Part shown: positions 1 to 11,102 of the stretch, one piece after another
Layout: each line of letters starts with the position of its first letter
Numbering within the stretch: position 1 is the first letter of the stretch
Assembly (NCBI RefSeq): GCF_003573695.1
Contig: NC_039359.1
Location: forward strand, 142,768,120 to 142,832,119
DNA: 64,000 nucleotides
Source: Papaver somniferum
Lineage: Eukaryota > Streptophyta > Magnoliopsida > Ranunculales > Papaveraceae
Direction of reading: 5' to 3'
The notes under the pieces: model-generated
What the model was told of the DNA's origin: nothing
The model's input: only the letters and a program-made list of their open reading frames with translations
Databases searched by the model: none
Made by a program: the position numbers and the translations under genes

Positions 1-554
1 ACGATGGCATGCTTCTTAGAATCGTATCTAGATGGCAGCGATATGAGAATTTTCATCACAATGTCCTTTTCAGGAATAGTCTTACCCAATGCAAAAGATA
101 CATTAACAATTTCAGACACTTTGTGATTAAACTCATCAAATGAATCCATACAAAGGTTTTCCCAATCAAAATTTAGGTTTTGAATCCTAACTTGTTTTTC
201 ACAGGTATTCCCTTCAAGTACGGTTTCTAAGATATCCCAAGCATCTTTAGACTTTGTGCAAGTAGCCGCATGATGCTGGAGCTCTAAGGTAATGACATGG
301 ATGATAACATTTAATCCGTTAGAATTTTGTTTTGCATCAAGAATCTCGGCAACATCATATTTACCAATATCCTTTGGAACTGTTACATCGCCTTCTGTAA
401 CTTCCGGAGGATCATAGCCATTAACCACATAAACCCATGATTGAAAATCACGCGCTTGAAGAAAGGCACGCATAACAATTTTCCACCGTAAGTAATTTGA
501 GCCATCGAAGACTGGTGGTACGTTTATATAGATATCACTTCTGTCCATATTCAT
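1..554 (-). CDS. gag: Copia gag N-terminus (UBN2-type), open at window edge
   Basis: The minus strand reads without a stop from an ATG at 554 (second ATG at 548) to the window edge, about 184 codons. The start MDRSDIYINVPPVFDG, the motif YLRWKIVMRAFLQ, the stretch SKDAWDILETVLEGNT and SFDEFNHKVSEIVN are typical of the gag polypeptide of plant copia elements (DUF4219 plus UBN2 region). Gag forms the retrotransposon particle in the cytoplasm. The ORF starts 45-60 bases downstream of a tRNA-Met primer site and the LTR at 612-3066, the expected gag position. It is the only family 1 gag N-terminus here without a stop or frameshift. The C-terminal part, with the zinc knuckle, lies outside the window. 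Family identity is from recognised motifs, not a search. Confidence 0.85.
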   Translation of the reverse strand, partial: MNMDRSDIYINVPPVFDGSNYLRWKIVMRAFLQARDFQSWVYVVNGYDPPEVTEGDVTVPKDIGKYDVAEILDAKQNSNGLNVIIHVITLELQHHAATCTKSKDAWDILETVLEGNTCEKQVRIQNLNFDWENLCMDSFDEFNHKVSEIVNVSFALGKTIPEKDIVMKILISLPSRYDSKKHAI

Positions 555-598
555 ATCATTACAAACACAAACTTATGAGGTCTTAATGTGTTTGCCTT

Positions 599-609
599 CT
601 CTGATACCA
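599..609 (-). other. Primer-binding site (tRNA-iMet) of family 1 copia element
   Basis: On the minus strand TGGTATCAGAG follows the LTR end by two bases. This is the usual copia primer site complementary to the 3' end of plant initiator tRNA-Met. It fixes the orientation (minus) and the LTR border. Confidence 0.9.
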
Positions 610-611
610 AT

Positions 612-3066
612 TAAAAAAGCGGGGGTCTAACAACCACACCCAATATTTCGCTTGGCAATCTGAATAGACAAACTCCAATATACTTTCAAGAGAATCAACT
701 AGACAGTCAGACTCAATCTAGAGAAAAGTATATCAAAGAGTTTATATCTCTATCTCTTAATTCAATCCGCAATCAGCAAATAGGAATTTGTGAGCCCGAT
801 TAAATACAAGAGAAAAACTTGAACGGTACGAAAGACCAATGTTCAAGTATCAATCAACAACCAAAGGTTGGATTTACGAATTGATCGATTCAGCGCACAA
901 CCTGTGATATTTCAATTATATAACAAAATATAATGCGGAAAAGAAACAACACAGACACCAGAATTTTGTTAACGAGGAAAACCGCAAATGCAGAAAAACC
1001 CAAGGATCTAGCCCAACTTTGAACACCACACTGTATTAAGATGCTACAGACACTAGCCTAATACCAATGAAATTCGCACTGGAATGTTGTTGATCCCTAA
1101 TCAATCTCACACTGATCAAGGTGCAGTTGCGCTCCATGCGTCTTTGAACCCTAGCATGATTCTACGCACTTGATTCCTTTAGCTGATCTCACCCACAACC
1201 AAGAGTTGCTATGACCCAAAGTTGAAGACTTGATAAACAAATCTGTCTCACATAGAAAAGGTGAACATGAACCAATTAATATACCAGACTTATATTCCCG
1301 AAGAACATCCTAGAAATATCAGTCACCTCACAATAATATTAATCGGTTATCGAAACAAGATATTGTGGAATCATAAATGATGAGACGAAGATGTTTGTGA
1401 CTACTTTTAATTTTACCTATCGGAGATAAATCTCAAGCAAATCTTAGCAAAGATGATACTCAATCACGATAGTAAAAGTAAGATCCGAACACGCAACTAC
1501 AGAGAAAATAGTTGGGTCTGGCTTCACAATGCCAATGAAGTCTTCAAGTCGTTAACCTACAAGGTTTCCTGAAAAACCAAAGGTTAAAGGAGAATCGACT
1601 CTAGTCCCAACTAGAATCACACAAGAGGCGTGGGGATTAGGTTTCCCAGTTGCTAGAGTTCTCCTTTGTATAGTTTTTAAATCAAAGTTGGCAATCAATG
1701 TTACCTTGGTAACAAAGCATTCAATATTCACCGTTAGATGAAACCTGATTAGATTCAAGCTAATATCTTTCAACTGTTAGATCGAACTTAGCTTTTTATA
1801 CACAAATGAAATGTACCCTCATTTAGGTTTATGTAACCATACCTAGTTCAAATGAAATGTACCCTCATTTAAGTTTATTTAACCATAACAAAACGTGTAC
1901 ACCATGTTGGCTCAACAATAGTTAACCGAGGTTAGCTATATAAACATTCTCATATAAACCTTATTCATCTTAACCATAACTAGTTCAAATGACTCAAATG
2001 AAACTAGTTAAAGAGTTGTTCAATCGCTATATTCTCATAGAAGTATACAAGAACACAATTGAAGCAAAACCGGTTTGATTCACTCGAATATATTCATGAA
2101 CATTATAGCCACGGTTTGTAAAGAATACATTCCTTATTATATAAATTTATTTGTTCATGTCACAACCGATTTTAGAACTTTAACCACTCAAGTATGCAAA
2201 CGGGTACGCATACTTGAATAGCCGAACCAAGTTTGGTTTTCGCCAGTATGCGAACGGGTACGCATACCTCCAAACCCAGTAGAAATTTTCGGTCATAAAC
2301 CTACGCCAGTATGCGTACGGGTACGCACACTTAGGTTCCCAGACTTCTCAAGCCAACAAGTACACATACGGGTATGCATACTATGGTTCCCGGGCATGGA
2401 TCACATATATGCAAGAGTGCACAACATGTTTATAATCCAAAGAGGTTAAGTGTTTTAAACTCTTATTTCAATCATTTAATCTTTCTTAGAGGATGACAAT
2501 AGACGTTTTCACACACTATTAGCATCAAAGCAATTTTCAAGTTATTGAAATAATCATAACAAAACATTCCAAGTCTACACCAAATGATTGTATCACACAA
2601 ACCATGTAAGATGTTACTCGGAAATTTTCACATGATCATCTTTTGGCTTTCATCAAGAATATAAGATGAACTTGGTTGAAGTGAAAGCTTACCAACACAT
2701 ATTTCGAGAAATATGTAAGCGAGTTAAACTCAACTCGAAATATCAAATGTGCATAATCGAAAACCATATAGTAATACGACTTATGTCTCAATATAGGAGA
2801 TAGAGTAGAAATACACTTTCCAAGTGATAGATGAGTTTTAGTCTCCACATACCTTTTGTTGATGAAGTTCCACAAGCTCGCCTTAGTAGTTCTTCGTCTT
2901 CAATTGATGAAGCCGTGAAGTCTAATGCTCAACTACACAATCTATTCTAGTCGGAGACATCACTATAAGTAGACTAGAAACCAAGAACTATAGTTTTTAT
3001 CACTAACATTGACAAACAAGCTTGAGATAGCAATGCCTGCGAGTTCGACCGAGAAGTGCTCTAACA
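612..3066 (-). repeat. Family 1 copia LTR, shared by two neighbouring elements
   Basis: The LTR is 2455 bp. On the plus strand it starts TAAAAAAGCGGGGG (the canonical TG is mutated to TA) and ends TGCTCTAACA. It matches the LTRs at 14834, 18831, 21326, 22262, 28730, 39020 and 42646. A primer site lies directly to the left and polypurine-side internal DNA directly to the right, so it serves as 5' LTR of one element and 3' LTR of the next. Near 2190-2380 it has repeated GTATGCGTACGGGTACGCAT-type words. A TATA-like box lies near 1668-1678 on the minus strand. Short ORFs inside it recur in other LTR copies and look non-coding. Confidence 0.9.
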
Positions 3067-4067
3067 ATATTTCCCTTTGTCAACATTACTCGAAATCTTC
3101 GTCACTTCCAAGTACTCTAATGATTCCAAATGTGTTCAATTCCGAATCATCGTTGTTGAAGATCCATAACTATAAAAATGAGAAAACAGTTGCTCTCAAT
3201 CATTGTTATACAGTGTCACAGTATCAGTCAAAGTCCAATTGTATCACAACTTTGACAACAATACTTTGGTGATATGTATCACTCCCCCTTAGTCAATACT
3301 TCATCTCAATATGAAAACCACTCCCCCTTACGTAATGATCCGTAAACCATATGTATTTGCGGTGTGAACTACACATTAACTCTCCGCCTTTTTGTCAATA
3401 TAAATTGGAAAAGGTACAAAAACTAGTGGGATCCTTATGAAATTTTCATTGAGATACTTCATGACCAAAAGAGAACAACATACCGACTTGTTTCGACGAT
3501 TTCACGTAGTCGAAACTTAGTGTATTCATCAAGGAGTTTATAAAGATACAAGATAACTGCTAAAATATTCCACAGCCGCACTCCCCAGAAAGATTTGGCA
3601 ATTAAGCACAAGTTCAATTAAGAGCTCTCCTCCGTAAAATGTCATTCCGAAATAACAACAAGAGCGACCTTAAAAAATCACATGAAACATGAATTTGTAT
3701 CCAAAAATCACAATTGAATTAAGCACAAGGAAAATGATCAATTCAATTGGTCATGCTCAACATAAGAAAACTTACGGAGCAACACAATACATACACAAAT
3801 ATGTGGATCAGGGAATGACAAATACTGCGGAATAGACAAAGATTCATTCTATTTTTCATCACTATTTGCACAATGACATATAATAGACTTAATCTTAGTA
3901 AGCAAAAGTTCATCCTTTCTTCCATCAATATTTGCATAGTGACATAAAAGGCTTAAATTTTGTAATCAAAAGTTCATTCTATCTTTTATCAATATTTTCA
4001 TATCGACATATAATAGATTTAACTTTTGAACAAATATGGGATAGTCAAGGTTCACGGACGTAAACAG
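3067..4067 (-). other. Non-coding 3' internal region of family 1 element (polypurine side)
   Basis: No gene. It follows the LTR end and aligns by eye with 16782-17400, 26134-27469, 31132-32348 and 46669-47963. On the minus strand it carries several GGGGGAG-type purine runs (near 3286 and 3321, with a mutated one near 3388), like the polypurine tract beside the LTR. It is interrupted by the solo LTR at 4068 and resumes at 6315. Confidence 0.75.
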
Positions 4068-6309
4068 TGTTAGAGCATAGCTCAGTCAACCTAGCATGCA
4101 TTTCTATATCAAGCATGTTTGTCAATGTTAGTGATCAAAACTATAAAGTCTTGATTTCTAGCCTATTAGCTAAATCTCGGACTAGGATAGGAAAAGTGTA
4201 GTTGAGCTCAAGGACTTCATGGTGATTCAACGACAACGATGAATATCTACACCAAGGAACCGTGGAACTTCATCAACAAAAAGGTATGTGAAGACTTGAA
4301 CTTATCTATCACTCGAAAGTCTATTTATTCTTCTCCTACTTCTTATGAGACAAAAGTCGTATGCTATATAGACTAGATCATATACACTTGATATTTCGAG
4401 CTAAGTATTCATTGCTTATCTTTTTCTCGAAATCATGTGTTGGTAAAGCGTTTCGCTTTGATAAGCTTTATCTTCACCTAGTGACGAATGTCATGAAAGT
4501 TTCAATCACTCTAGAAATTTCTTTGACGAGAAAGGTCTGTTGTTCTTCACGACTAAATATCGCCCTCTGAGAATGTTTCAATGATTGAAATAAGAGTTTA
4601 GATTATATAAGCATGTATTCCTTGAACCAAAGTTTTCGAACTTTGTTGAGTTTCTGCTGAGTTTGGAAAACTCAACCGATTAACTTAAATCCGTGAACTT
4701 GTTTGTTAGCTTAAGACGTTATGATCTAAAGATGTGCTCTGAACATGAAACATTAATTAATAAGGAATGCTTTATGCAAACCGTGGCTATAATGTTAATG
4801 AGCCGATTCTAATCGAATCGAATCATCTTTGTTTCAATTGTGTCTTGTGTAGTTATCTAAGATCTCATAGAAATTGAACAACTCTTAACTAGTTCATTTG
4901 AGTCAATTGAACTAGTTATGGTGAAGAAGAACATGATTAATATGAGATGCTCATATGGTTGACCTTTTGGGTTATCATGTTGAACCAACATACGTATACT
5001 CGTTTGGGCATGATTTTCTCAAACCCAGTAAACGTGTACCCAAGTGTGTGTGACAAGCTATGTCTTTCGATCTACTGGTTGAGAGATATTGGCTTGAATC
5101 TAAATCAGGTTTTCATCTAACGGTGGATAGAGTTTGATTTGTACCTAAGGTAAAAACCTTATTTGAAAGGCTATATATAGGAGACATCTAGCTAGAGCAA
5201 AACTTAATCCCCACACGTTTGTGTAATACTAGTGCGCTCGCTAGAGTCGATCTCCATTAGCTCTTGAGTTTCTTCTCTAAACTCGAGTTAACGACGTAAA
5301 GACTTCATTGGGATTGTGAAGCCAGACCGATACTACTTTTATCATAGTGGTGTGATCTGATCTTGCATCTTCTATCGTACGACTATAATCAATTGATTGG
5401 CTTGAGATCATGAGAGTTCTCCGATAGGAAAGATAAAGAAGTCACAAAAATCTTCGTCTCACTGTTTGTGATTCCTCGACAATCCGCTTGTGTAGCCAGA
5501 AAGGATTGTAGAGAGGTGATTGATTAATCTAGGATGTTCTTCGGGAATATAAGACCGGATTATCAATTAGTTCCTGTTACCTTGATTTTATATCTAAAGA
5601 CGGAACAAAACCTAGGGTTTATCTGTGGGAGACAAATTTATCCTTTTGATAGACTTTTCTGTATGAGACAGATTCGTTTATTATCAAGTCTATGATTTTG
5701 GGTTGCAGCAACTCTTAGTTGTGGGTGAGATCATCTAAGGGAATCAAGTACGCAGTGTCCTGCTGGGATCAGAGGCGTAGGAGTACAACTATACCTTGTA
5801 TCAGTGGGATATCGGTAGGAGTTCAACTATAGATCAGTCTGAAGTTAGTTTGCAGTAGGATAGTGTCTATAGCGGCTTAATACAGTGTGTATTCAATCTG
5901 GACTAGGTCCCCGGGTTTCTCTGCATTTGCGGTTTCCTCGTTAACAAAACTTCTGGTGTCTGTGTTATTTTTTTTCCGTATTATATTTTATATAATAGAA
6001 ATAATGCAAGTTGTGCGTTAAGATCATCAACTTCTCTAATCCAATCTTTGGTTGTTGATTGTAGTTGATTGATCCTTGGATATTGGTCTTTGGTACCGTC
6101 CAAGTTATCTCTCTTTGATAAAGACTCGCAGATTTCTATTTGCTTGAGTAAAGATCAAATCGAGAGATTGAGATAATAACTCCTTGAGATACTTTTTATC
6201 TAGATTGAGTCTGATTGTCTAGTTGATTCTATAACAAAGTATTTCGGAGTTAGTCCATACAGATTGTTAAGCGAAATATTGGGTGGTGTTGTTAGACCCC
6301 ACTTTTTCA
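4068..6309 (+). repeat. Family 1 solo LTR, plus orientation, with target duplication
   Basis: The sequence starts TGTTAGAGCATAGCTC and ends CCCCACTTTTTCA, the reverse complement of the surrounding minus-strand LTRs, 2242 bp. The 5-base duplication AACAG occurs at 4063-4067 and 6310-6314. The uninterrupted target is seen at 27420, where the same internal sequence runs through. No internal region is attached, so it is a solo LTR left by LTR-LTR recombination. It belongs to the same LTR subgroup as 28730 and 39020. Confidence 0.92.
5171..5180 (+). promoter_or_regulatory. TATA box of family 1 LTR
   Basis: CTATATATAG lies about 1.1 kb into the LTR, before GAGACATCTAGC. The same palindromic box occurs on the minus strand in sister LTRs at 29851-29860 and 40151-40160. 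It probably marks the U3/R border. Confidence 0.65.
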
Positions 6310-6314
6310 AACAG

Positions 6315-7626
6315 CATATCCCATAAAAATTTGCAATATATCAAACCATAAAGATTAATACTGCAAAAATCATCTTCCAAATAAACTTTATAATTTAAAT
6401 AAATAAATCTAAAAATATTGCAAGATGAAAATGTTGGTAATAGTTATGTGTACTCACAGTAATGGCTATTCCAAACCCTAGTTATCCCTTTTAAAAACAT
6501 AAGAATAAAATCTCATAAGAAGTTTCCTAGACATTCAGACCTCTGAAAAATTATCTATCGCTCCCAAACTCCTTGTCGTCAACAGTCATGGGAACATAAG
6601 GTTCATGAAGAAAGGAGTTAATTCCAACAAACCTTTTGAACTGATGCCGAACCAGGGACTTCTGAATTTCAAGAGTTCTCAAAACAATAGCCTTTATTTG
6701 TTAAATCTCTTTTCTTGTTTCCTTCAACTCTTCAAGAACACCAGAAAAATTCTGAGAATTTGAAGGAACAACTCTTGGATCCTCACATTCCTTCTTTTTC
6801 TTTTCAAAGTTGGAGGTAGCAGATATTTATCTTTTTCCTTTATGATTGATGGCAATCATATTAACATCTTTTCCATCAGAAGACATAATGCTTGGAGTAT
6901 CCATATGAACGGAATTGTGAGAGGAAATCACAAGATAAACTCAACAAGCAGTCTTATGACAAAAAAGAGTTTCAAGGGAAGGAAAAATGAATGTAGGGTT
7001 ACGTAACCTTTATACACATAAGTTCACATACGCACAACTCTCAACCCTAAAGAGGGTAGAATTGTCGAGAATAACCCTCTTTTATTGACTAAACAGGGAA
7101 GTCCCTTCCAATATCAATTTAGATATGAAATTTGGAAGAATTCCAAACTTGCAAAGCATAGGAAAACTAAAAAGAGAAAGACAAAACAATATAAAACAAT
7201 TCTATTTTCCTAAAGCCTAAGGTGTGCACAATCTTGTCTCTTTTTATCAAGCACATGAGACAAGATGCACCAACCAACACAATCAAGTTGTGCAGGAGTG
7301 AACAATAATCTGTCCACCATAACCTTTTTGAAAGGAATTCATAGAACCCTGTTTCACATAATGTTTAAACCACAATTTTCCTTATAGTGATCCAGTCTGT
7401 TCTTTGGAAACTAACTTCTTTGACGAAGAGATGAGTTTACATACCTCTGATGATTTCTAAACAACTTTGAGCTTGTTTGCTAATCGATTCGCTCTTAGTT
7501 GAAGTTTGTTAACGTATATTATTTTGTGTTTGTACTTGAAACACTTTGAAAGTTCATGACCTTTGAGAGAACAATAAGAGCATGTCAACATGGAGGATGA
7601 TTCAGATGCCCGAGATGTTTAAGCTG
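6315..7626 (-). other. Non-coding internal region of family 1 element; pol missing
   Basis: This continues the internal DNA interrupted by the solo LTR. No reverse transcriptase, RNase H or integrase motif is readable in any frame. Around 7270-7310 it has the same landmark (GATGCAC, then CAATCAAGTTGTG) that lies just past the gag stop of the element at 37461. So the pol-coding DNA appears to be absent at the same place in both copies. Confidence 0.65.
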
Positions 7627-8034
7627 CTAGACACATAGTGGAGCCTGGAAAATCAGAAAAAGAGCTTCCAGTAGAAACAAATAGATCCATTTTTTCTTCC
7701 ATACCGGTTGGAATTTTTCTGAAAGAATATAAATATTGATGTGTGTATTGTTACAATAATAAAAATCAATATTTTCACAAACAAGTGCAACGCTTGAGTT
7801 TTCTTCTTCATTAGAATTATAGTTGTCATACATTACATCAAGAGTTGCAGCTAGACTCTTGTTCCAAGTGTATTTGTTACGATTTGGACACTCATTTGAA
7901 AAATGACCAAAACCTTTACACTTAAAGCACTGTGGCATATCCTCGTCATCAGTTTCATCCATATCTCTGTTTTTAGGAGGAACACGATTGTGAGGTTTAA
8001 CTTATGACCTAGGTTTATCTCTGGATAACCGTTT
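7627..8034 (-). pseudogene. gag: Copia gag fragment with CCHC zinc knuckle
   Basis: A 111-codon minus-strand ORF (7627-7962) starts MDETDDEDMPQCFKCKGFGH. It has a clear knuckle CFKCKGFGHFSNEC (C-x2-C-x4-H-x4-C), which binds RNA in retrotransposon Gag. Upstream sequence to 8034 continues the gag reading with disruptions (DRDINRDKPR-like basic stretch). It is a fragment: the UBN2 part is missing on this side, and 8035 begins unrelated DNA of the family 2 element. The same segment occurs again at 13945-14110 on the other side of that element, about 94% alike by eye. Confidence 0.75.
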
Positions 8035-9124
8035 ACTTATCTTCACATTTGATAAGTCTAACTAAGATCCGAAAAACTTAGTTTCTCTTATCCGGAAATC
8101 ACTTGGACTAAAAAAATGATCCCGAAACACTTTTGTTAAGCCATAAACAATCCATACAAACCAAATAAATCAACCTGCATAATCATTTATCTTAACCGGA
8201 AGCAATTGAAACAAACATAGACATTATAGCACTACAATTGCACCGAAATTTTGTAAGCCTAAACAATTGATACCAAAGAATAACGAAAGATAACAATAGT
8301 TTTTCTTAACCGGAAACAATTGAATCACACACACATCCATACACAAATAATGGAATCAACATCAGTTGTACCGAGATTTTGTTAAGCAAAAGCAATAAGA
8401 ATATGAAATAAAATCATGTTTTTCTTAAACAGGAAAACAATTTAACGAACAAGATTGTTACCTCAAATTCTGCATCCTCTTCTCCTTTTCTTCATAACTT
8501 TCCGGGGAGAATATCATCATCATGTTGTCATCCTCTCGCAAAATAAAAGAACAACGACCACCAACCTTTACCAGAGAAAGGTTGAAAACCGGTTTTAACT
8601 ATGCAATGCACAATTTGAAACCTCGAAACACATATGCTTTTATGTTAAACCAAAAGATTCAACATATTGTGACTTTTTCACATATTATTTCTACAGGAAC
8701 CCCTCATGATCCTTTGATAAAGCCTACCAACATGGGATAGAACTTAATCCCGCTAAATCAAAAAGTCACCCAAACCATAAGGGTTCACACATTATGAGGT
8801 CGACTATCAAGGTAATAAAACCGAAATCAAACATCCCATAAACATAAAGTAATGATAATTTTGTATAGTACTGAAATTAACATGCTAAAGTCATCATAAG
8901 ATCAGAACAAAAAATAAAGTTTTACAATACTTAAAACAAATTGTTCAAAAGCTAACATAGTCTTATGGTTACAACAAGAACCAAACAGATTTAGACAAGA
9001 GTCTAAGAGCGTGAACTGGTGTCACTCATCCAAAATGTTTTTCAGATTCTGTATCCTTACATTCGTCAGCAATCTCGGTGAGGTCTGAAACCAGTTCTGG
9101 ATGCTGGAGAGATGCAAAGCTAAC
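8035..9124 (-). other. Non-coding 3' internal region of family 2 element
   Basis: No convincing gene. Between about 8170 and 8470 an imperfect tandem repeat of roughly 117 bp is visible, marked by TCTTAACCGGAA-ACAATTGAA-like words near 8192, 8309 and 8425. The rest is AT-rich sequence without recognisable motifs. Confidence 0.55.
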
Positions 9125-10631
9125 TTAGCGCTCTAGACACTCATTCTTTCTACCGATCCTTCGATAGAAGGTCTCAAGATCAACATCTTGTGAAGAGGTG
9201 CTGGGACCAGCACTTTTTTTAGTCTTGGTATGACTTTGTCCTCTCATCCTGTTGATGATAGTGTCATTATGAGGATTTGGCACAAGTCGTTGAGAATCAT
9301 TTGTAGCAATTTCATAAGATTTGCAGATTCGAGTAATAAGACATGGAAATCCCATGCTTTTTCCATTCTTCCAGAGTAATAATTTGTCTGATAATGAACA
9401 CATAAAAATCAAGGTTTGGAGTTCCAATCACAACATGGAAAATTAATTCAGTTACTTCAGGACTCCACACTACCTTGTGCATATTACTAGGAGAAAGATT
9501 AGGTACAACAATCTTACCACAAAACTTGAGATGTTCTGGAACATCATCAATACATAAATTGTTACCACTCCAACCACTACCACCAAGTATTTCAGCAATA
9601 TGATGTTTGTTGAAGTCCCTGCTTCTGTGTAGTGAGACATTTTCTAACTGGCAGCCAAGAAGATATGCAACAATACTTCTATTTACTTCAAACCTACGTC
9701 TCCTAACCATAGTGAAGAATTTACAGTCTTTTTCATCCAAACTATGTATATTACCATAAAAATCCCTAGTTAACTCTAGAGAACCAGGGTAGTTACCAGA
9801 ATGAATATCTCCCCAGAAATTACGGTAATGAATCAATTCATTGTAAAACTTCATATCAACATACACATACTTCTTTTCACAAATAATTTGTTTATTATGT
9901 ATTGAAGTATACTTCTTGAAGCACTTACGATCAACAAAATAAATCCCAGTACTAACATCAAAGTAAAGAGTTGCAAGAGAATCGATAGTTACATCAGTAA
10001 AATTAAAATTCGGTGTGATTCTCCTATGGGTTTGATTAGAACCTTCTCCTATAGTAAAATCCCTATTGTGCATGTTGCTAGAATACACAAATTCGAAATA
10101 GAGAGAAAACCACTTACAATCGAAGATGTCTGTTGATGTTCGAACTGCACCCTTGGATATGAAGTTGATGAAAATGGAAAGTACCCCTTGAAGAATGAGT
10201 GGGATTGAATCAAATTTTTGTTTCGAAAACAAGAGGAAATCAAGATTCTTGAGTTTTAATTTCGAACCAACTCTCTCTTTTTCTGTCGGACTGTTCGAAG
10301 AAGAGATTATAAGAGAGTTTATTTCTATCTTTGTTATTATCACCGAACATCGTGTCAGTTCCGATTCGGTTTCACTAGAATCGGTTCTGGATTTGTACCA
10401 TGAATCCGAAACCCATTTCTCAAATGGGTTGTTTATCCCATACTCGAAACTCATGGGCTTAGAGGTGATTGAGTAAAAAATGAGACTTTTGGACAGATCA
10501 TCATTTTTATCCGATTGTTTCTCACTGGTAATTGTATCTGTATAAAGTACATCATTTATACAGATATTATAGTTGATATCAACAGAATTTGGACATGAAT
10601 TCAGACTGTCTTTGTCAAGAGAAAAATTCAT
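9125..10631 (-). pseudogene. Plant transposon-type protein ORF of family 2 element, one frameshift
   Basis: A 439-codon minus-strand ORF (9312-10631) starts MNFSLDKDSLNSCPNSV. The reading continues in another frame to 9125. The frame change lies near 9345-9410, where both frames read the same conserved stretch. Segments such as YLLGCQLENVSL, LSPSNMHKVVWSPEVTELIFHVV, FYVFIIRQI and the frameshifted MGFPCLITRICKSYEI resemble the 'putative plant transposon protein' domain (Transposase_32 type) found in plant retroelement extra ORFs. Its biochemical role is unknown. It occupies the usual gag position, about 460 bases after the primer site, yet shows no UBN2 or zinc knuckle. An acidic/serine-rich N-terminus precedes the domain. 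The domain call is from memory of the family pattern and should be searched. Confidence 0.6.
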
Positions 10632-11090
10632 GCAATAGTCATGAAGATATTACCTTCTTTCATACATTGGCTCTTTAGAAGATTGTTTTATAGACTCAAG
10701 TTTCAAAAAAACGTTATCCACTTCATATTTTAATTCCTGTCTATCACTGAGAATTTTACAGGTATTTTTGAAAGCTCATCTTCCTTTAACTCGTAAAGTT
10801 TGAGTTCTAAAGACAGATCATTGATTTGTTTTTCTATTTCAGCAAACTCACTGAGTTTCCGACTTATTTTGTTTTTGGGATCTTCAGTGAGTCTGAGATA
10901 CAATTGACATTCTTCTACAGACTAAATCTCTTTGGAGCATAGAGACTCAAATATTTCATCGTTTGTCATTTCCTAAAACAATTTTGAGTCATCTAATCTT
11001 GTTTTTGCTTTAACTGAATCATACATTAGATTCATACTTATAGGTTGGATCGCACCAAACACAGATTGTTAGATCTTTTCGTGTTTGCCT

Positions 11091-11102
11091 GCTCTTATAC
11101 CA
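11091..11102 (-). other. Primer-binding site of family 2 element
   Basis: The minus strand reads TGGTATAAGAGC two bases past the LTR end, one mismatch from the tRNA-iMet site TGGTATCAGAGC used by family 1. The leader between this site and the ORF start at 10631 (10632-11090) shows no gene. Confidence 0.8.

Noticed and set aside
2636..2875. 79-codon minus ORF that recurs at 25702-25941
   Set aside because: Both lie at the same place in homologous LTRs; similarity follows from LTR copies, with no domain and no coding pattern.
9312..10631. 439-codon ORF as a host gene
   Set aside because: It lies between a primer site/LTR and element internal DNA, has a frameshift, and resembles plant transposon proteins; treated as element ORF.
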